Positions 54,325 through 63,875 of a DNA stretch of 64,000 bases are shown here, piece by piece. The stretch comes from Anaeroplasma bactoclasticum (GTDB lineage: Bacteria; Bacillota_I; Bacilli_A; Acholeplasmatales; Anaeroplasmataceae). The DNA lies in contig NZ_QXEV01000008.1 in the NCBI RefSeq assembly GCF_003550015.1, positions 17,429-81,428 on the forward strand, in the 5' to 3' direction. Under the pieces are notes generated by a model. That model was not told the DNA's origin. It searched no databases and was given only the letters and a program-made list of their open reading frames with translations. The position numbers and the translations under genes are program-made. The stretch's first letter is position 1; each line of letters starts with the position of its first letter.

Positions 54325-55335
54325 TTACATGTTTTCGTCTTCTGAATCTGTAGAAGCTAAAATATCATCCTCTGGAATATCCTCAGGTCCAACTAATGTA
54401 CCATCATTTTCATCATCCATTGGCTTTTCTTGGTCTTCTATGCTGATAGCCTCAAATTCTTCATCCTCGTCCTCATCGCTTGCGCCTTGAACGAATTGAC
54501 CTTTATTTGCTTCAGCATTAGGATCATAATCCTTAATCTCATTACCATATTCATCGACATAGATAACTTCTTCCTCTTCAGCCTTTTTCTGTTCTTCTCT
54601 TAATTCCATTACAAGCTCATCTGGATCGATGAATGCTGCTAAATCGGAATCTAGATCGATATCAGAAGAAATAACTGGAGTTTGAACCTGTACAGTTTGC
54701 TGCTGCTGGTTTTGAGTTTCTAATAGCTGCATTGCTGCTTCTAAGGATTCTGCATTCTGATCGGATTCGTATGTCTTAATACGATTACCTAATCTTAAAT
54801 AAGCTAAATTAACCTTTCTCCAGGTATAGAATCTTCCCTTAGGGAAGAATCCGAAGGAAATGTATTTTTTTCCTCTTTCTCTTCCTACAACCTTTGCAAC
54901 TACGTCTTCCTTATGGATAATATGATATTCATGCTCTCCATCACCTGCAACATAAATATCATCACCTTTAAATTTAATAATTCTTCTTAAAAAATAATCA
55001 TCACCAATTTTATAGAAAACAAAATCCTTTCTTAATAAACGATTTGGCTTTCTTAATTGAGCGATATCACCTTTTTTAAGAATTGGACGATTGGTAGGGT
55101 CCATACCAATAGGTAAGGAGCCAATTAGACCGGCATCTACTCTTTCTAAAATCACTTCGAGCTGTTCTTTGGAATACTTTCCTCTTTCCTCATCGGATTT
55201 TCCTTTTTCTTTAACCTCTTCCGCTTTGGCTTCTGTTTCAGTCTCTTCTTCCTCAGCTTGTTGGTTTAAGTCAATACCTTCTAAGAGTTCGTCTAATAAA
55301 TCTTCAGTTTCAGATGCTTGTTGAAATTTTTTCAT
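54325..55335 (-). CDS. Acidic protein with signal-peptidase/S24-like core domain
   Basis: A 336-residue protein without membrane helices. The N-terminus (1-60) and C-terminus (about 190-336) are highly acidic and probably disordered; a Gln-rich stretch (NQQQQTVQVQTP) lies near 215. The middle (about 70-170) reads like an S24/S26 peptidase barrel: GSLPIGMDPTNRPILKKGDIAQLRKP, then DFVFYKIGDDYFLRRIIKFKGDDIYVAGDGEHEYHIIHKEDVVAKVVG. The catalytic Ser of SxMxP appears to be replaced (GMDP), so it may be an inactive relative that binds peptides. ATG 55335 has a ribosome site GGGGTGTTG on the minus strand. Function unknown. Confidence 0.7.
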   Translation of the reverse strand: MKKFQQASETEDLLDELLEGIDLNQQAEEEETETEAKAEEVKEKGKSDEERGKYSKEQLEVILERVDAGLIGSLPIGMDPTNRPILKKGDIAQLRKPNRLLRKDFVFYKIGDDYFLRRIIKFKGDDIYVAGDGEHEYHIIHKEDVVAKVVGRERGKKYISFGFFPKGRFYTWRKVNLAYLRLGNRIKTYESDQNAESLEAAMQLLETQNQQQQTVQVQTPVISSDIDLDSDLAAFIDPDELVMELREEQKKAEEEEVIYVDEYGNEIKDYDPNAEANKGQFVQGASDEDEDEEFEAISIEDQEKPMDDENDGTLVGPEDIPEDDILASTDSEDENM

Positions 55336-55414
55336 GGCAACACCCCACTATAGATACTCATATATAATATTATAAATAAAAAGAACTATAAATTCAAGAT
55401 AAAAGGGGTTAGAA

Positions 55415-55438
55415 AAAAGGAGTTATAAACTCCTTTTA
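55415..55438 (-). terminator. Terminator of the TIM-barrel gene
   Basis: AAAAGGAGTT and AACTCCTTTT around ATA, overlapping the stop codon region. Confidence 0.8.
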
Positions 55439-56209
55439 ATTAAATGTATCTAAATTATTCTTTAAAATGTACTCAATAGAATTTTTAACCTTATTGATAT
55501 CTGATATTTCAATTAATATAGTAGGATTATTTTTTAATTCCTTAATTAATGGATATATCTCTTTATAATTTATATTTCCTTTTCCTAATTCCATATGAGA
55601 ATCTATAATGCCATCATTATCATTAATATGAATATGTTTAATATAAGGTCTAAGCACATTAAACCATTCCTTAATATCTACTTTGGATATATTTGCGTGA
55701 GCAATATCTAAGCATACGCCAATTCTTTCATGGTTGATTTCTTTTACTAAATCTCTTAATAAATATGGATCTAAATCAAACATATTTTCTATATATATTT
55801 CTAAATCCTTAAATTCATTAATTAGCTTTAAATAAGCTTCCTTATTATATTTAAGCCAACGATTTTTATAATTTTCATCCTTCATCCAAGTAATATAATT
55901 GGTATGGAATACTACTCCCTTACATTTAAGCATAGATGCTACTCTTAGGGAGGATTTCACTCTTTCTAAAGAAATATCTCTTATTTTTTTATCCATAGAG
56001 TCTAAAACTATATCAAAAAATACTCCATGCAGTGTATCATTTTTTCTATTTAGGGATTGATATTCTAAAATAGTTTTTACTGCCTTATCCTCATTATCTA
56101 AAAAATCTGGCATAAAGAATTCATTATATTCAAAGCCTAAATTATATTTTTTAGATAGGGATAAATATTCATCTAATTGATCTAAATTTGGTATTATATG
56201 ATATTTCAT
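55436..56209 (-). CDS. Sugar phosphate isomerase/epimerase-like TIM-barrel protein
   Basis: A 257-residue xylose-isomerase-like TIM barrel (AP-endonuclease-2 superfamily). Metal-ligand positions are visible in IYIENMFD (Glu), CLDIAHAN (Asp and His), HIHINDNDG (His) and ILIEIS (Glu). This family includes sugar isomerases and endonuclease IV-like proteins; sequence alone does not separate them. The absence of the typical Nfo motifs makes a sugar-type enzyme more likely. Its divergent neighbour is the ion channel, and no operon partner is seen. Confidence 0.82.
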   Translation of the reverse strand: MKYHIIPNLDQLDEYLSLSKKYNLGFEYNEFFMPDFLDNEDKAVKTILEYQSLNRKNDTLHGVFFDIVLDSMDKKIRDISLERVKSSLRVASMLKCKGVVFHTNYITWMKDENYKNRWLKYNKEAYLKLINEFKDLEIYIENMFDLDPYLLRDLVKEINHERIGVCLDIAHANISKVDIKEWFNVLRPYIKHIHINDNDGIIDSHMELGKGNINYKEIYPLIKELKNNPTILIEISDINKVKNSIEYILKNNLDTFN

Positions 56210-56347
56210 AAATTAACTCCTATGAATCTCTTTGTATGTTATTATAACACAATTTATATAAATTATATAGGTGTTATTTTTATCTATTCTTTTGTGAAAA
56301 AAATGATATAATGTTATTATAGTTTAAAATGTATTTAGGAGTAAAAT

Positions 56348-57514
56348 ATGAAATCGAAAAGTGATAAGCTTAAAAGCTTTATTGAAAAATTTCATATCAA
56401 GGCATTAGTCATAATCTTACTTACCTATTTAGCAATAGTTACAATTTTGTATTTTATACTTAGGCTTAATGATGTAAGAGATTCTGATGGAGCATTATTT
56501 AGCTATTTAGATGTATTAGTCTTCAATATATTAACTATTGCAGGTAATGACTACTTCTTCGATCATAATAACGCAACTAGACTTATAGGTATTATATTCC
56601 TATTATTCAGTATGATTGTATTATCGATGTTTACAGGTTATATATCGAGTGCGTTTGTTGAAAGAAGATTAAAGCAGGAAAGGGTGTTGAAGAAAATGCA
56701 AAATATGAAAAATCATATTATCATTTTAGGATATAAAAATGATTTAAAATCCTTAATTCAGGATATATTAAGAAAGAATGCTTCTTTAAGTATTGAAAAT
56801 ATTGTTTTAATAAATAACTTAGAACAAGAAAAAATAGATTTATTAAAAGAAGATAAAGCCTTAAAGGGGTTAAATGTATTTAAAGGAGATTATACAATAG
56901 AACAAACTCTATTAAATGCGAATATTAAATATGCTTCTAAGGTATTAATTATTGGTGAAAATATAGAGAATTTAGATGATGAATTAATTGATTCAAGAGT
57001 ATTTGTTACAGCACTTATGGTTAGAAATTTAAATTCAAAATGTCATATCTGCTGCGAAGTTAAAACAGAAAGATATAAGAATTATCTTTTACAGCAAAAT
57101 TGTGCTGAGGTAATTTATACTGAAGAATATACAAGATATATCTTGTCTACTTCTACAAATTATAGTGGTATGTCAAAGGTAATGTCATCCTTCTTAGATA
57201 ATGGTGATGGTACATCTGTACAGATATTAACCATTGCTGAGGAATGGGTTGGAAAGAAATATGGTGAGCTTTTTGATTATTATAAGAAGGAAAAGAAATA
57301 TCTACTTATTGGTGTATTAGAGAATATGGGTGTAGAAAGAGAATTAAAGCACCAAATTTTGTCTGATGCACAAAAATCGACCAATTATGGGGAAATCATT
57401 CAAAAGCTTAAAGATGTCAAAAATTTAGAGACAAATTGTCCTAGATTAAATCCATCGGATGATTTTATTTTAACTAAAAATATGGGTGCAATTGTATTAG
57501 GAGAAGAAAAATGA
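56348..57514 (+). CDS. Two-helix ion channel with TrkA-N/RCK-like domain and atypical filter
   Basis: A 388-residue channel-like protein: membrane helix 1 (about 18-40), pore loop (50-70), helix 2 (about 78-101), then a TrkA-N-like Rossmann domain (112-250) and a C-terminal ligand domain. The filter position reads TIAGND (63-68) rather than the potassium signature TVGYGD, so the selectivity is uncertain. The pattern AGN recalls the filter of CASTOR/POLLUX-type channels. The RCK entry (NHIIILGYKNDLKS) lacks the full GxGxxG loop. It overlaps the cyclic-nucleotide-binding gene that follows, suggesting a two-part channel. Confidence 0.82.
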   Translation: MKSKSDKLKSFIEKFHIKALVIILLTYLAIVTILYFILRLNDVRDSDGALFSYLDVLVFNILTIAGNDYFFDHNNATRLIGIIFLLFSMIVLSMFTGYISSAFVERRLKQERVLKKMQNMKNHIIILGYKNDLKSLIQDILRKNASLSIENIVLINNLEQEKIDLLKEDKALKGLNVFKGDYTIEQTLLNANIKYASKVLIIGENIENLDDELIDSRVFVTALMVRNLNSKCHICCEVKTERYKNYLLQQNCAEVIYTEEYTRYILSTSTNYSGMSKVMSSFLDNGDGTSVQILTIAEEWVGKKYGELFDYYKKEKKYLLIGVLENMGVERELKHQILSDAQKSTNYGEIIQKLKDVKNLETNCPRLNPSDDFILTKNMGAIVLGEEK

Positions 57515-57999
57515 TGAATGATAAAATAGAAAAAATTAAAAGTTTTCCTCTTCTTTCTTCCATGAATGAAAATGAGCTTAATGCCCTTGCAGGCTATATG
57601 GTAGAGCATAATCATGATAAGGATAGTATTATCATTAAGGAAGGAGATTTAGATACAACAATGTATCTATTGATTGAAGGTACTGTAGATGTAATCAAAA
57701 CTACCATTTATAATGATCCTTTTGTATGTGCTACATTAAGTGATTTTATGCATGTAATACTTGGTGAAATGGCTTTAATTGATAAGGATAAAAGATCCGC
57801 AACAGTAAAAGCAAAAACACCATGTAAGACATATTCTATGGATAGTGAATCATTTAATAAATTCTGTGATGAATATCCTTCTGGTGGAGTTAAGCTATTA
57901 AAGCTTATGAATAAGAATATTATTAGAAATCTAAGAATTGAAAATGAAAATTTAAAGCTTATTTATCAGGCCTTAATTGAAGAAATTGAATACAATTAA
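57511..57999 (+). CDS. Cyclic-nucleotide-binding domain protein, partner of the channel
   Basis: A 162-residue protein consisting of one CNB barrel (residues about 10-125) and a C-terminal helix. The phosphate-binding cassette is intact, GEMALIDKDKRSATV, with Glu86 and Arg95 at the ligand positions; IEGTVDVI is the preceding barrel strand. There is no helix-turn-helix, so it is not a transcription factor. ATG 57511 overlaps the channel stop by four bases (ATGA), so the two are made together. I infer that it gates or senses for the channel. Confidence 0.85.
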   Translation: MMNDKIEKIKSFPLLSSMNENELNALAGYMVEHNHDKDSIIIKEGDLDTTMYLLIEGTVDVIKTTIYNDPFVCATLSDFMHVILGEMALIDKDKRSATVKAKTPCKTYSMDSESFNKFCDEYPSGGVKLLKLMNKNIIRNLRIENENLKLIYQALIEEIEYN

Positions 58000-58025
58000 A
58001 AAAACGACATCGCTGTCGTTTTTTC
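57997..58025. terminator. Bidirectional terminator between CNB gene and efp
   Basis: AAAACGACA and TGTCGTTTT around TCGC, with A and T runs on both sides. Confidence 0.9.
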
Positions 58026-58043
58026 TTTTGGTTTATTTATCTA

Positions 58044-58601
58044 TTACTTTGCACGAGATACATATTCACCGTTTAATGTAGAAACGATAATTTCTTCACC
58101 ATTTTCGATGAACATAGGAACCTTTACTAAGAAGCCGCTCTCTAAGAATGCATCCTTTAAAGAGTTAGTCTTTGTATTTCCAGCAACTGCAGGCTCTGTA
58201 GTTACTACTACGCTAACCTTATCAGGTAAAACGATATTTAAGATTTCAGTACCATAGAACTGTACCATAACCTCCATACCTTCCTTTAAGAAGTTCTTTT
58301 CCCATTCAAGTCTTTCTGCTGGAATTTCAATTTGTTCATAAGTTTCTTGATCCATGAATACGTATGCAGCACCATCTGCATAAATATACTGCATTGACTT
58401 CTTGTCAATGAAAGCTCTCTTGAATGCAGAATCAGAACCCTTTAATGCTGTTTCAGTAACTGCACCTGTTCTTAAATCCTTCATCTTAACACGTACGTAA
58501 GCAACCTTGTTCTGTAATACATGCATGAATTCAATAATCTGCATAAGCTTGCCATCGTATTCAATTACAACACCATTCTTTAAATCATTAACTTTAATCA
58601 T
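58044..58601 (-). CDS. efp: Elongation factor P with atypical tip loop
   Basis: A 185-residue EF-P (three beta-barrel domains) that rescues ribosomes stalled at proline runs. The N-terminal domain tip is where the modified lysine sits. Here it reads HVLQNKVAYVR instead of the common HVKPGKGAAFVR: the lysine is kept at position 32, but the surrounding PGKG is replaced by QNKV and one residue is missing. LRTGAVTETALKGSD and the C-terminal segment are normal. In Bacillus this lysine is modified with 5-aminopentanol; the YfmF/YfmH genes tied to that pathway are in this window at 10-12 kb. Confidence 0.95.
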   Translation of the reverse strand: MIKVNDLKNGVVIEYDGKLMQIIEFMHVLQNKVAYVRVKMKDLRTGAVTETALKGSDSAFKRAFIDKKSMQYIYADGAAYVFMDQETYEQIEIPAERLEWEKNFLKEGMEVMVQFYGTEILNIVLPDKVSVVVTTEPAVAGNTKTNSLKDAFLESGFLVKVPMFIENGEEIIVSTLNGEYVSRAK

Positions 58602-58764
58602 GTTCTTATCTCCTATAATTTTTTATTACCCATGCTATTTTATCAAAAAAAGCTATGAAAATATAGGGGTAAATTAAATTTTTTTACTATTTTTATTAAT
58701 TTCTTTATGAAATATTCATAAATAGAGGGAAAAACCCCTAAAATTTAAAATTTTATCTAATAAG

Positions 58765-58793
58765 AAAAACCACTCTTTTGGGAGTGGTTTTTG
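58765..58793. terminator. Terminator of the 1599-residue gene
   Basis: AAAAACCACTC and AGTGGTTTTT around TTTTGGG; bidirectional by sequence, and it ends the minus-strand gene. Confidence 0.9.
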
Positions 58794-58796
58794 TCA

Positions 58797-61700
58797 TTAG
58801 AATGTAGCAAAATAGTTTTCCATTTGTTCTGGAGTTAATAATGGATAAGCTGGATTTTCAACTAATGTTTGAATATTGATTCCATTAACTATTGTTGGAG
58901 CACTATATGTACCTGCTGCAGTTGTTCTTGCAGTGTAATCTAATACAGAAGGAGCCTCTAAGATAGCCTCAGATAGTCTAGCTGAAATCAAATTCGAAGA
59001 ATAGATATCTTGTCTTGTTTGAGGTGTAAAGGATGCAACTGTAGTTACACTTAATTCAACATTCGATAATGAGCCTGAAGAATTTAATGCCTTAATTGCT
59101 TTAAATGTATTTACTGTTTCATCTGCAGTCAATATTGCAATATTCTTTGAACCATCATATTTACTTTCAATTGTAACATATTGAGAATCCTTCTTTAAAA
59201 CAGGGTCCTTAGTAATACTACTAATTTGAATTTTGATATTCTTTACAATGGATGCTCTAAATATTGTACTCTTACGAATTGGCTCCATTAATTGATCATC
59301 TTCTGGATCTGGAATTGTAACAGTATCAATTGTTGAAGATAGCTTAAATGTAGGATCTAAGGATTCAATAGATGATAATAAGAAATATGCACTATTGGCT
59401 TTGATTCTTGAATATGTATCCTCATAATCGATAGCTGGAATTTCTAAATGGTCATAAGTTAATACTTGCTCAGAGAAATTTTGTAGTAATATCTTTGATA
59501 TTATAGTTGGATTACCATCACTATCAAGGATGAAATTATCATATTCATCTGTAGCATACATGCACTTCTTTAAAGTATTAATACTAATGTCATTACCATC
59601 AAATGTGAAGTTTGTTAAATCAAGATTTAATTTGGATGGTGATAGACATGAAATAATACTTTCTGCTTCTAATTCAGTAACATATAGCTGTCCTGATTCA
59701 TATGCATCAGCAGGTATATTAGATGCATCTTCGATACCTTCTGTTAGGATTAATCCACAAATCTTATGCTCATATTGATGATGTAAATTCGTATAGGATT
59801 GTGGTGTACCATTAATTTCATATGGATCTAATAGCTTTAAGACTGTATCTGTTGACATAGCACTATTTAATACACTTGTATTCTTTAAATCTAAATCGAA
59901 TAGATTAACTAAATCGACTAAAGATTCAAGCTCATCCTCTAGATAGATATTATTTATCTTTAAGGAGGACTTCTTTTCTAAGGATAAGAAATCCATATCA
60001 TCAATTCTTGATGAAATTGTTGCTTGCATGATTTCAGATTTATATGCAACCTGAAGTCTTGTTTCACCTTCATATTCTTGATTTAAATTCTTATATGAAT
60101 CGTAGATGTAATCCGATAGATTTGGATCTGTAATAGTTACTCTATTACCATCAGTATCTACTACATTGTCAATCAATGCTCCAATACCCTTCATTAGTCT
60201 TTGCTGCTCGCTATACCAAATATTAGATTCTGTATAGGTATTTAAATCACTTGGTGTACCTGCATCCTTATAGCTTGTAGGTATAATGATGACTCCATCA
60301 ATAGAATCCTTAATAGAATCTACATTCACCATCATATTGGTAATTGTTGCAGATAAAATTAGATTACTACAAATAGTATTATCATCTACAATGGAGTTTA
60401 CTAATTTACCTGTATCGATATTGGACATATCCTTTGGTAAAATATTACAAGCTTTCAATAAGAAATCAATTAGGTATTCCTTCTTAATTGCTTCACTAAT
60501 TCTAACCTCATTTGGTAATGATAAGATTGTCTTTTGTGGAATAATTAAATCAGAATCACCCAAGAAGCCAGTTTTATTTTGATCTAAATAATTAGATATA
60601 GAGTAATATAGAATCTTTGATTCAAATAATTCATTGAAATCATCTTCTGTTAAATCCTTTAACATATCTACAATGGCATTCATTTGATCGGAAGAATTTG
60701 CATATTCCTTAGTTAATTTAGATATATCAAAATGCTCTAATCTAAATAGACTTATAATATGCTTAATTTCAGATTCATTGCCATCCTTTGAAATGAAGCC
60801 AGATTCATCTAATAATTCCTTTGGTAATATTACAAAATCACCTGTAATATTATCTTTTAAGAATTTAGACATTGTACCTTCAATAATCTTAGAATCTAAG
60901 CTATTTAAGGCTTCTTCACAAAGGATTTTCTTTAATAATACAGATACTTCAGCATTCTCATCAATATCCTTTAATATACCAATTAAATCGGATGCTTTTT
61001 CAAAGAATAGATATAATTCATCTTTTGTAATAATTCTTGTAGTTGTACCATCCTTAACTACTCTTATGGAATCATCGACATAGATAGAGAATGTAGTATT
61101 TGATTCTGTAGAAATAATGAATTCACTAAATATGGATGTGAATAATGTAGAATTTAATACATTGTCAATGACAGATGAATTCTTAGAATCCTTCTTTAAT
61201 AGGGAATCACATAGGCGATCTACTAAATCTAGGATTTCATTTCTACTTCCATTAAAGCCATTTTGTAAATCACTAATTAGTGTTAAATTTTCTTGGTTGT
61301 CACCGAAGGATTCTAGTGCACATAATAAGTAATAGAATTCACCATATTCCTTAACTGTACCATCAGTATTCATAACATTAGAGAAATTGATTTCTGGTAA
61401 GGATAGGTCAGGAAGCATAGTCTTAAGTCCATTTTCAATGAACTTTGTTCCATATTCACTACCAAGTACATCACCTAGTAAGAAGGAATTTCCAACGTTC
61501 TCTTTTACATTTTCATATAGCTGGATATCCTCATTATAGGTTACTCTTTCTTTATTAAAGATATTGAAAATATTATCTAATACACTTGCATCTTTCGTAT
61601 ATGCATGGTCATATAATACGATAATATCTTCTAAGGAGTTAACTAAGCCTTTGATTTCATTTACCCAGTTTACATTTTTATATTTTTCCATTTCGTATGG

Positions 61701-63596
61701 ATTTTCAACTGGAGTAACAGAGCTTCTTAAGGCGGTTAATTGATTCTCTGCAGCTTGTTTAAAATATGTATTTTGTACAAACTGATATAATCTTGCAAGT
61801 ACCATAGATACATTACTTGAATGTTCATCTTGGAAGAATGTGAAATCGGTAATGTATGGCATTACATTAACCATTGTATCAAGTACAAGCTTTACAGAAT
61901 CTTCTTTATTTAAGGTTTGAGATTTTAAGAAACCAAATAGCATATTTACTGCTGCTTTGGCATTATCTTTAGATATTACTAAATCTGGAGATATATAATA
62001 AGAAGCTAGCTTATTTTCTAGATTTGCTTCTTTTACATATTTCTCATAAGGAATCTCATCAGCTAGATAGCCCTTTTGGAATAATACCTTAATTAAAGAT
62101 AGGTTTTCTTTTCCTAAGGATTCTTCAAGTCCAAGCTTATCGATATGAGTTACAAAGGATGAAATTAAGGAATAAGATAAATTTAAGAAATATGTAGATT
62201 CATTAAAGTTATCGATTAGGGCTGTAAAATCAGTTTGGAAGCCAGGCTTTTGCATAACCTCAATGATGGTATCCATAATATTAGTATTCCCGTCATTAGC
62301 ATGTAATACAGCATATCGGATTTCATCAGGACCATAAGTTAATAATAAATTTAATGTGTCTCTTGCAAATTTAGTATATGTAGAGATTTCCTTTCTTAAA
62401 TATACATTCTCATTTAAGCCTTGGGCTTCATCATATAGTCCACCCTGGTATACTAAGTCTGCCGCAAATAAATAAAGTGGAGTATTATCGCTACCCTTAA
62501 ATGCGTTTAATACCTTAAATATACCTGTTGAACCATAGGTTTCGATATTAGAATATGCACCATAGGCTAAATCATATGTTGGGTCTCCAAATGACATTTC
62601 AACTGGAGTTACATCATCTCCTGGTCCACCAGCTAAAATATAGAAGAATCCACCTACAAAGGATAAGAAAATAATTCCAGAAATTAAATTCCTAACTCCA
62701 CCAATTAAAGCACCCCAAAGTCTTCTCTTTTTATATTCAAAAGGCTTATGAGGTTCTTTCTTTTCTTCTTTTTCTTCAACCTCTTCTTTAACTTCCTCTT
62801 CTACTTGAGTCTCTTCGATTTTTTCTTCATGTTCTATTTCTTCTTCAAGCTTATCGCCATCGATAGCCTCACTATTTTCATCTAAAGGAAGATCAGCGCT
62901 ATTTTCTTCATCATCTATAATAGCCATTAAGGATTCATCCGCTTCAGTTTCATGAAGCTCAAGCTCAGGCTCGGCTTCTTTAATAGCCTCTGCTTTAGCG
63001 GCTTCTTCAACCTTCTTTTTCTTCTTAGCTTCCTTCTTCGCTTTTCTTTCATCATGAAGCTCTTTATTCTTGATATCTTGGTAATAAGTCTTTTCGAGAT
63101 TTCTTTCATATCTTCTTTGAGGATAGAAAATTAAATATACGAGATAAAGGATAAAGATTGCAAGAATATAAATAATACCTAGGGCAAGTGCTACAACGAT
63201 TCTTACTGCCATTTCGGCTAATGTAGCTAAATAAGCACCATTATCAGCAATAATAAGTGCTAGGCCTTCATTTTCAGGCATAAGCTTAGGAATAAGCTCA
63301 ATGAAGCATTCCTTGAAGGATTGACAGGATTTTGATACTCCCATCATGCTTTGAATTTGCCCCTCACCTATAATAGAGGAAACTAAATTAAATAATCCGG
63401 TATCCGTAGATGATGCTCCTGCAATAGAAAAATATACGATTAATAAAATTACGAATACAATACCTGCTTGAATAGCAAGAATTGCACTTTTACGCATTCC
63501 ACGCCATGCACCAAATAGTATGGCAATACCCAAGCAACCTAAAAAGATTAGGGTTGGTAACCAATGGATTAGAAATGATATTAGCTCTTGACTCAT
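58797..63596 (-). CDS. Giant membrane-anchored protein with CvpA-like N-terminus
   Basis: A 1599-residue protein, one of the two largest in the window. Two helices near 9-31 and 36-59 with GAWRGMRKSAILAI resemble CvpA-family (colicin V production) membrane proteins, followed by a third helix near 127-157. A highly charged Glu/Lys-rich coiled-coil-like linker (about 165-290) comes next, then a fourth helix near 297-322. The remaining 1270 residues, presumably outside the cytoplasm, are rich in Leu, Ile, Asn, Asp and Ser, with no recognised domain. ATG 63596 follows GGAGGAT. It is a single gene ending in a strong terminator. Function unknown; envelope or division roles are possible. Confidence 0.8.
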   Translation of the reverse strand: MSQELISFLIHWLPTLIFLGCLGIAILFGAWRGMRKSAILAIQAGIVFVILLIVYFSIAGASSTDTGLFNLVSSIIGEGQIQSMMGVSKSCQSFKECFIELIPKLMPENEGLALIIADNGAYLATLAEMAVRIVVALALGIIYILAIFILYLVYLIFYPQRRYERNLEKTYYQDIKNKELHDERKAKKEAKKKKKVEEAAKAEAIKEAEPELELHETEADESLMAIIDDEENSADLPLDENSEAIDGDKLEEEIEHEEKIEETQVEEEVKEEVEEKEEKKEPHKPFEYKKRRLWGALIGGVRNLISGIIFLSFVGGFFYILAGGPGDDVTPVEMSFGDPTYDLAYGAYSNIETYGSTGIFKVLNAFKGSDNTPLYLFAADLVYQGGLYDEAQGLNENVYLRKEISTYTKFARDTLNLLLTYGPDEIRYAVLHANDGNTNIMDTIIEVMQKPGFQTDFTALIDNFNESTYFLNLSYSLISSFVTHIDKLGLEESLGKENLSLIKVLFQKGYLADEIPYEKYVKEANLENKLASYYISPDLVISKDNAKAAVNMLFGFLKSQTLNKEDSVKLVLDTMVNVMPYITDFTFFQDEHSSNVSMVLARLYQFVQNTYFKQAAENQLTALRSSVTPVENPYEMEKYKNVNWVNEIKGLVNSLEDIIVLYDHAYTKDASVLDNIFNIFNKERVTYNEDIQLYENVKENVGNSFLLGDVLGSEYGTKFIENGLKTMLPDLSLPEINFSNVMNTDGTVKEYGEFYYLLCALESFGDNQENLTLISDLQNGFNGSRNEILDLVDRLCDSLLKKDSKNSSVIDNVLNSTLFTSIFSEFIISTESNTTFSIYVDDSIRVVKDGTTTRIITKDELYLFFEKASDLIGILKDIDENAEVSVLLKKILCEEALNSLDSKIIEGTMSKFLKDNITGDFVILPKELLDESGFISKDGNESEIKHIISLFRLEHFDISKLTKEYANSSDQMNAIVDMLKDLTEDDFNELFESKILYYSISNYLDQNKTGFLGDSDLIIPQKTILSLPNEVRISEAIKKEYLIDFLLKACNILPKDMSNIDTGKLVNSIVDDNTICSNLILSATITNMMVNVDSIKDSIDGVIIIPTSYKDAGTPSDLNTYTESNIWYSEQQRLMKGIGALIDNVVDTDGNRVTITDPNLSDYIYDSYKNLNQEYEGETRLQVAYKSEIMQATISSRIDDMDFLSLEKKSSLKINNIYLEDELESLVDLVNLFDLDLKNTSVLNSAMSTDTVLKLLDPYEINGTPQSYTNLHHQYEHKICGLILTEGIEDASNIPADAYESGQLYVTELEAESIISCLSPSKLNLDLTNFTFDGNDISINTLKKCMYATDEYDNFILDSDGNPTIISKILLQNFSEQVLTYDHLEIPAIDYEDTYSRIKANSAYFLLSSIESLDPTFKLSSTIDTVTIPDPEDDQLMEPIRKSTIFRASIVKNIKIQISSITKDPVLKKDSQYVTIESKYDGSKNIAILTADETVNTFKAIKALNSSGSLSNVELSVTTVASFTPQTRQDIYSSNLISARLSEAILEAPSVLDYTARTTAAGTYSAPTIVNGINIQTLVENPAYPLLTPEQMENYFATF

Positions 63597-63767
63597 AATC
63601 TTATCCTCCTTTTTATTTTTTTAAACACTCTGTTATTTACCTAATTTTAGCATAATTTATTTATTTATAAAATAAATTTGCTATAAAATTCTCTCAAATT
63701 GATAGTTTTTTCGATACATAAAGCTCCCGAGTTTGCCTCCAATATCTATCTATAATATAAATTTTCG

Positions 63768-63808
63768 ACAGTGATTTATATATTTATATATAAGTTACTG
63801 TTTTTTTA
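63768..63808 (+). terminator. Hairpin with T tract upstream of the transposase-like gene
   Basis: The arms 63768-63782 and 63787-63801 pair over 15 bases with two G-U wobbles, loop TTTA, T6 tail. Such upstream terminators often shield IS transposases from read-through. Confidence 0.7.
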
Positions 63809-63837
63809 TTGACTAATCACTCAAAATGTGTTATTAT
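63809..63837 (+). promoter_or_regulatory. Strong promoter of the transposase-like gene
   Basis: TTGACT (63809-63814), 17 bases, TATTAT (63832-63837). Confidence 0.75.
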
Positions 63838-63875
63838 TTATGTAGTACATAAGTACAGTGTTAAGGGGTGATATT

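Larger units (their letters stand above)
63597..63875. other. Gap between the giant gene and the transposase-like gene
   Basis: 279 bp with a 15-pair hairpin ending in a T6 run (63768-63808), a strong promoter (63809-63837) and GTACATAAGTAC near 63845-63856. No gene was seen in the first 170 bases. Confidence 0.6.

Noticed and set aside
62927..63134. Short ORFs on both strands over the charged linker of the giant protein
   Set aside because: Shadows of the Glu/Lys-rich repeat-like codons.
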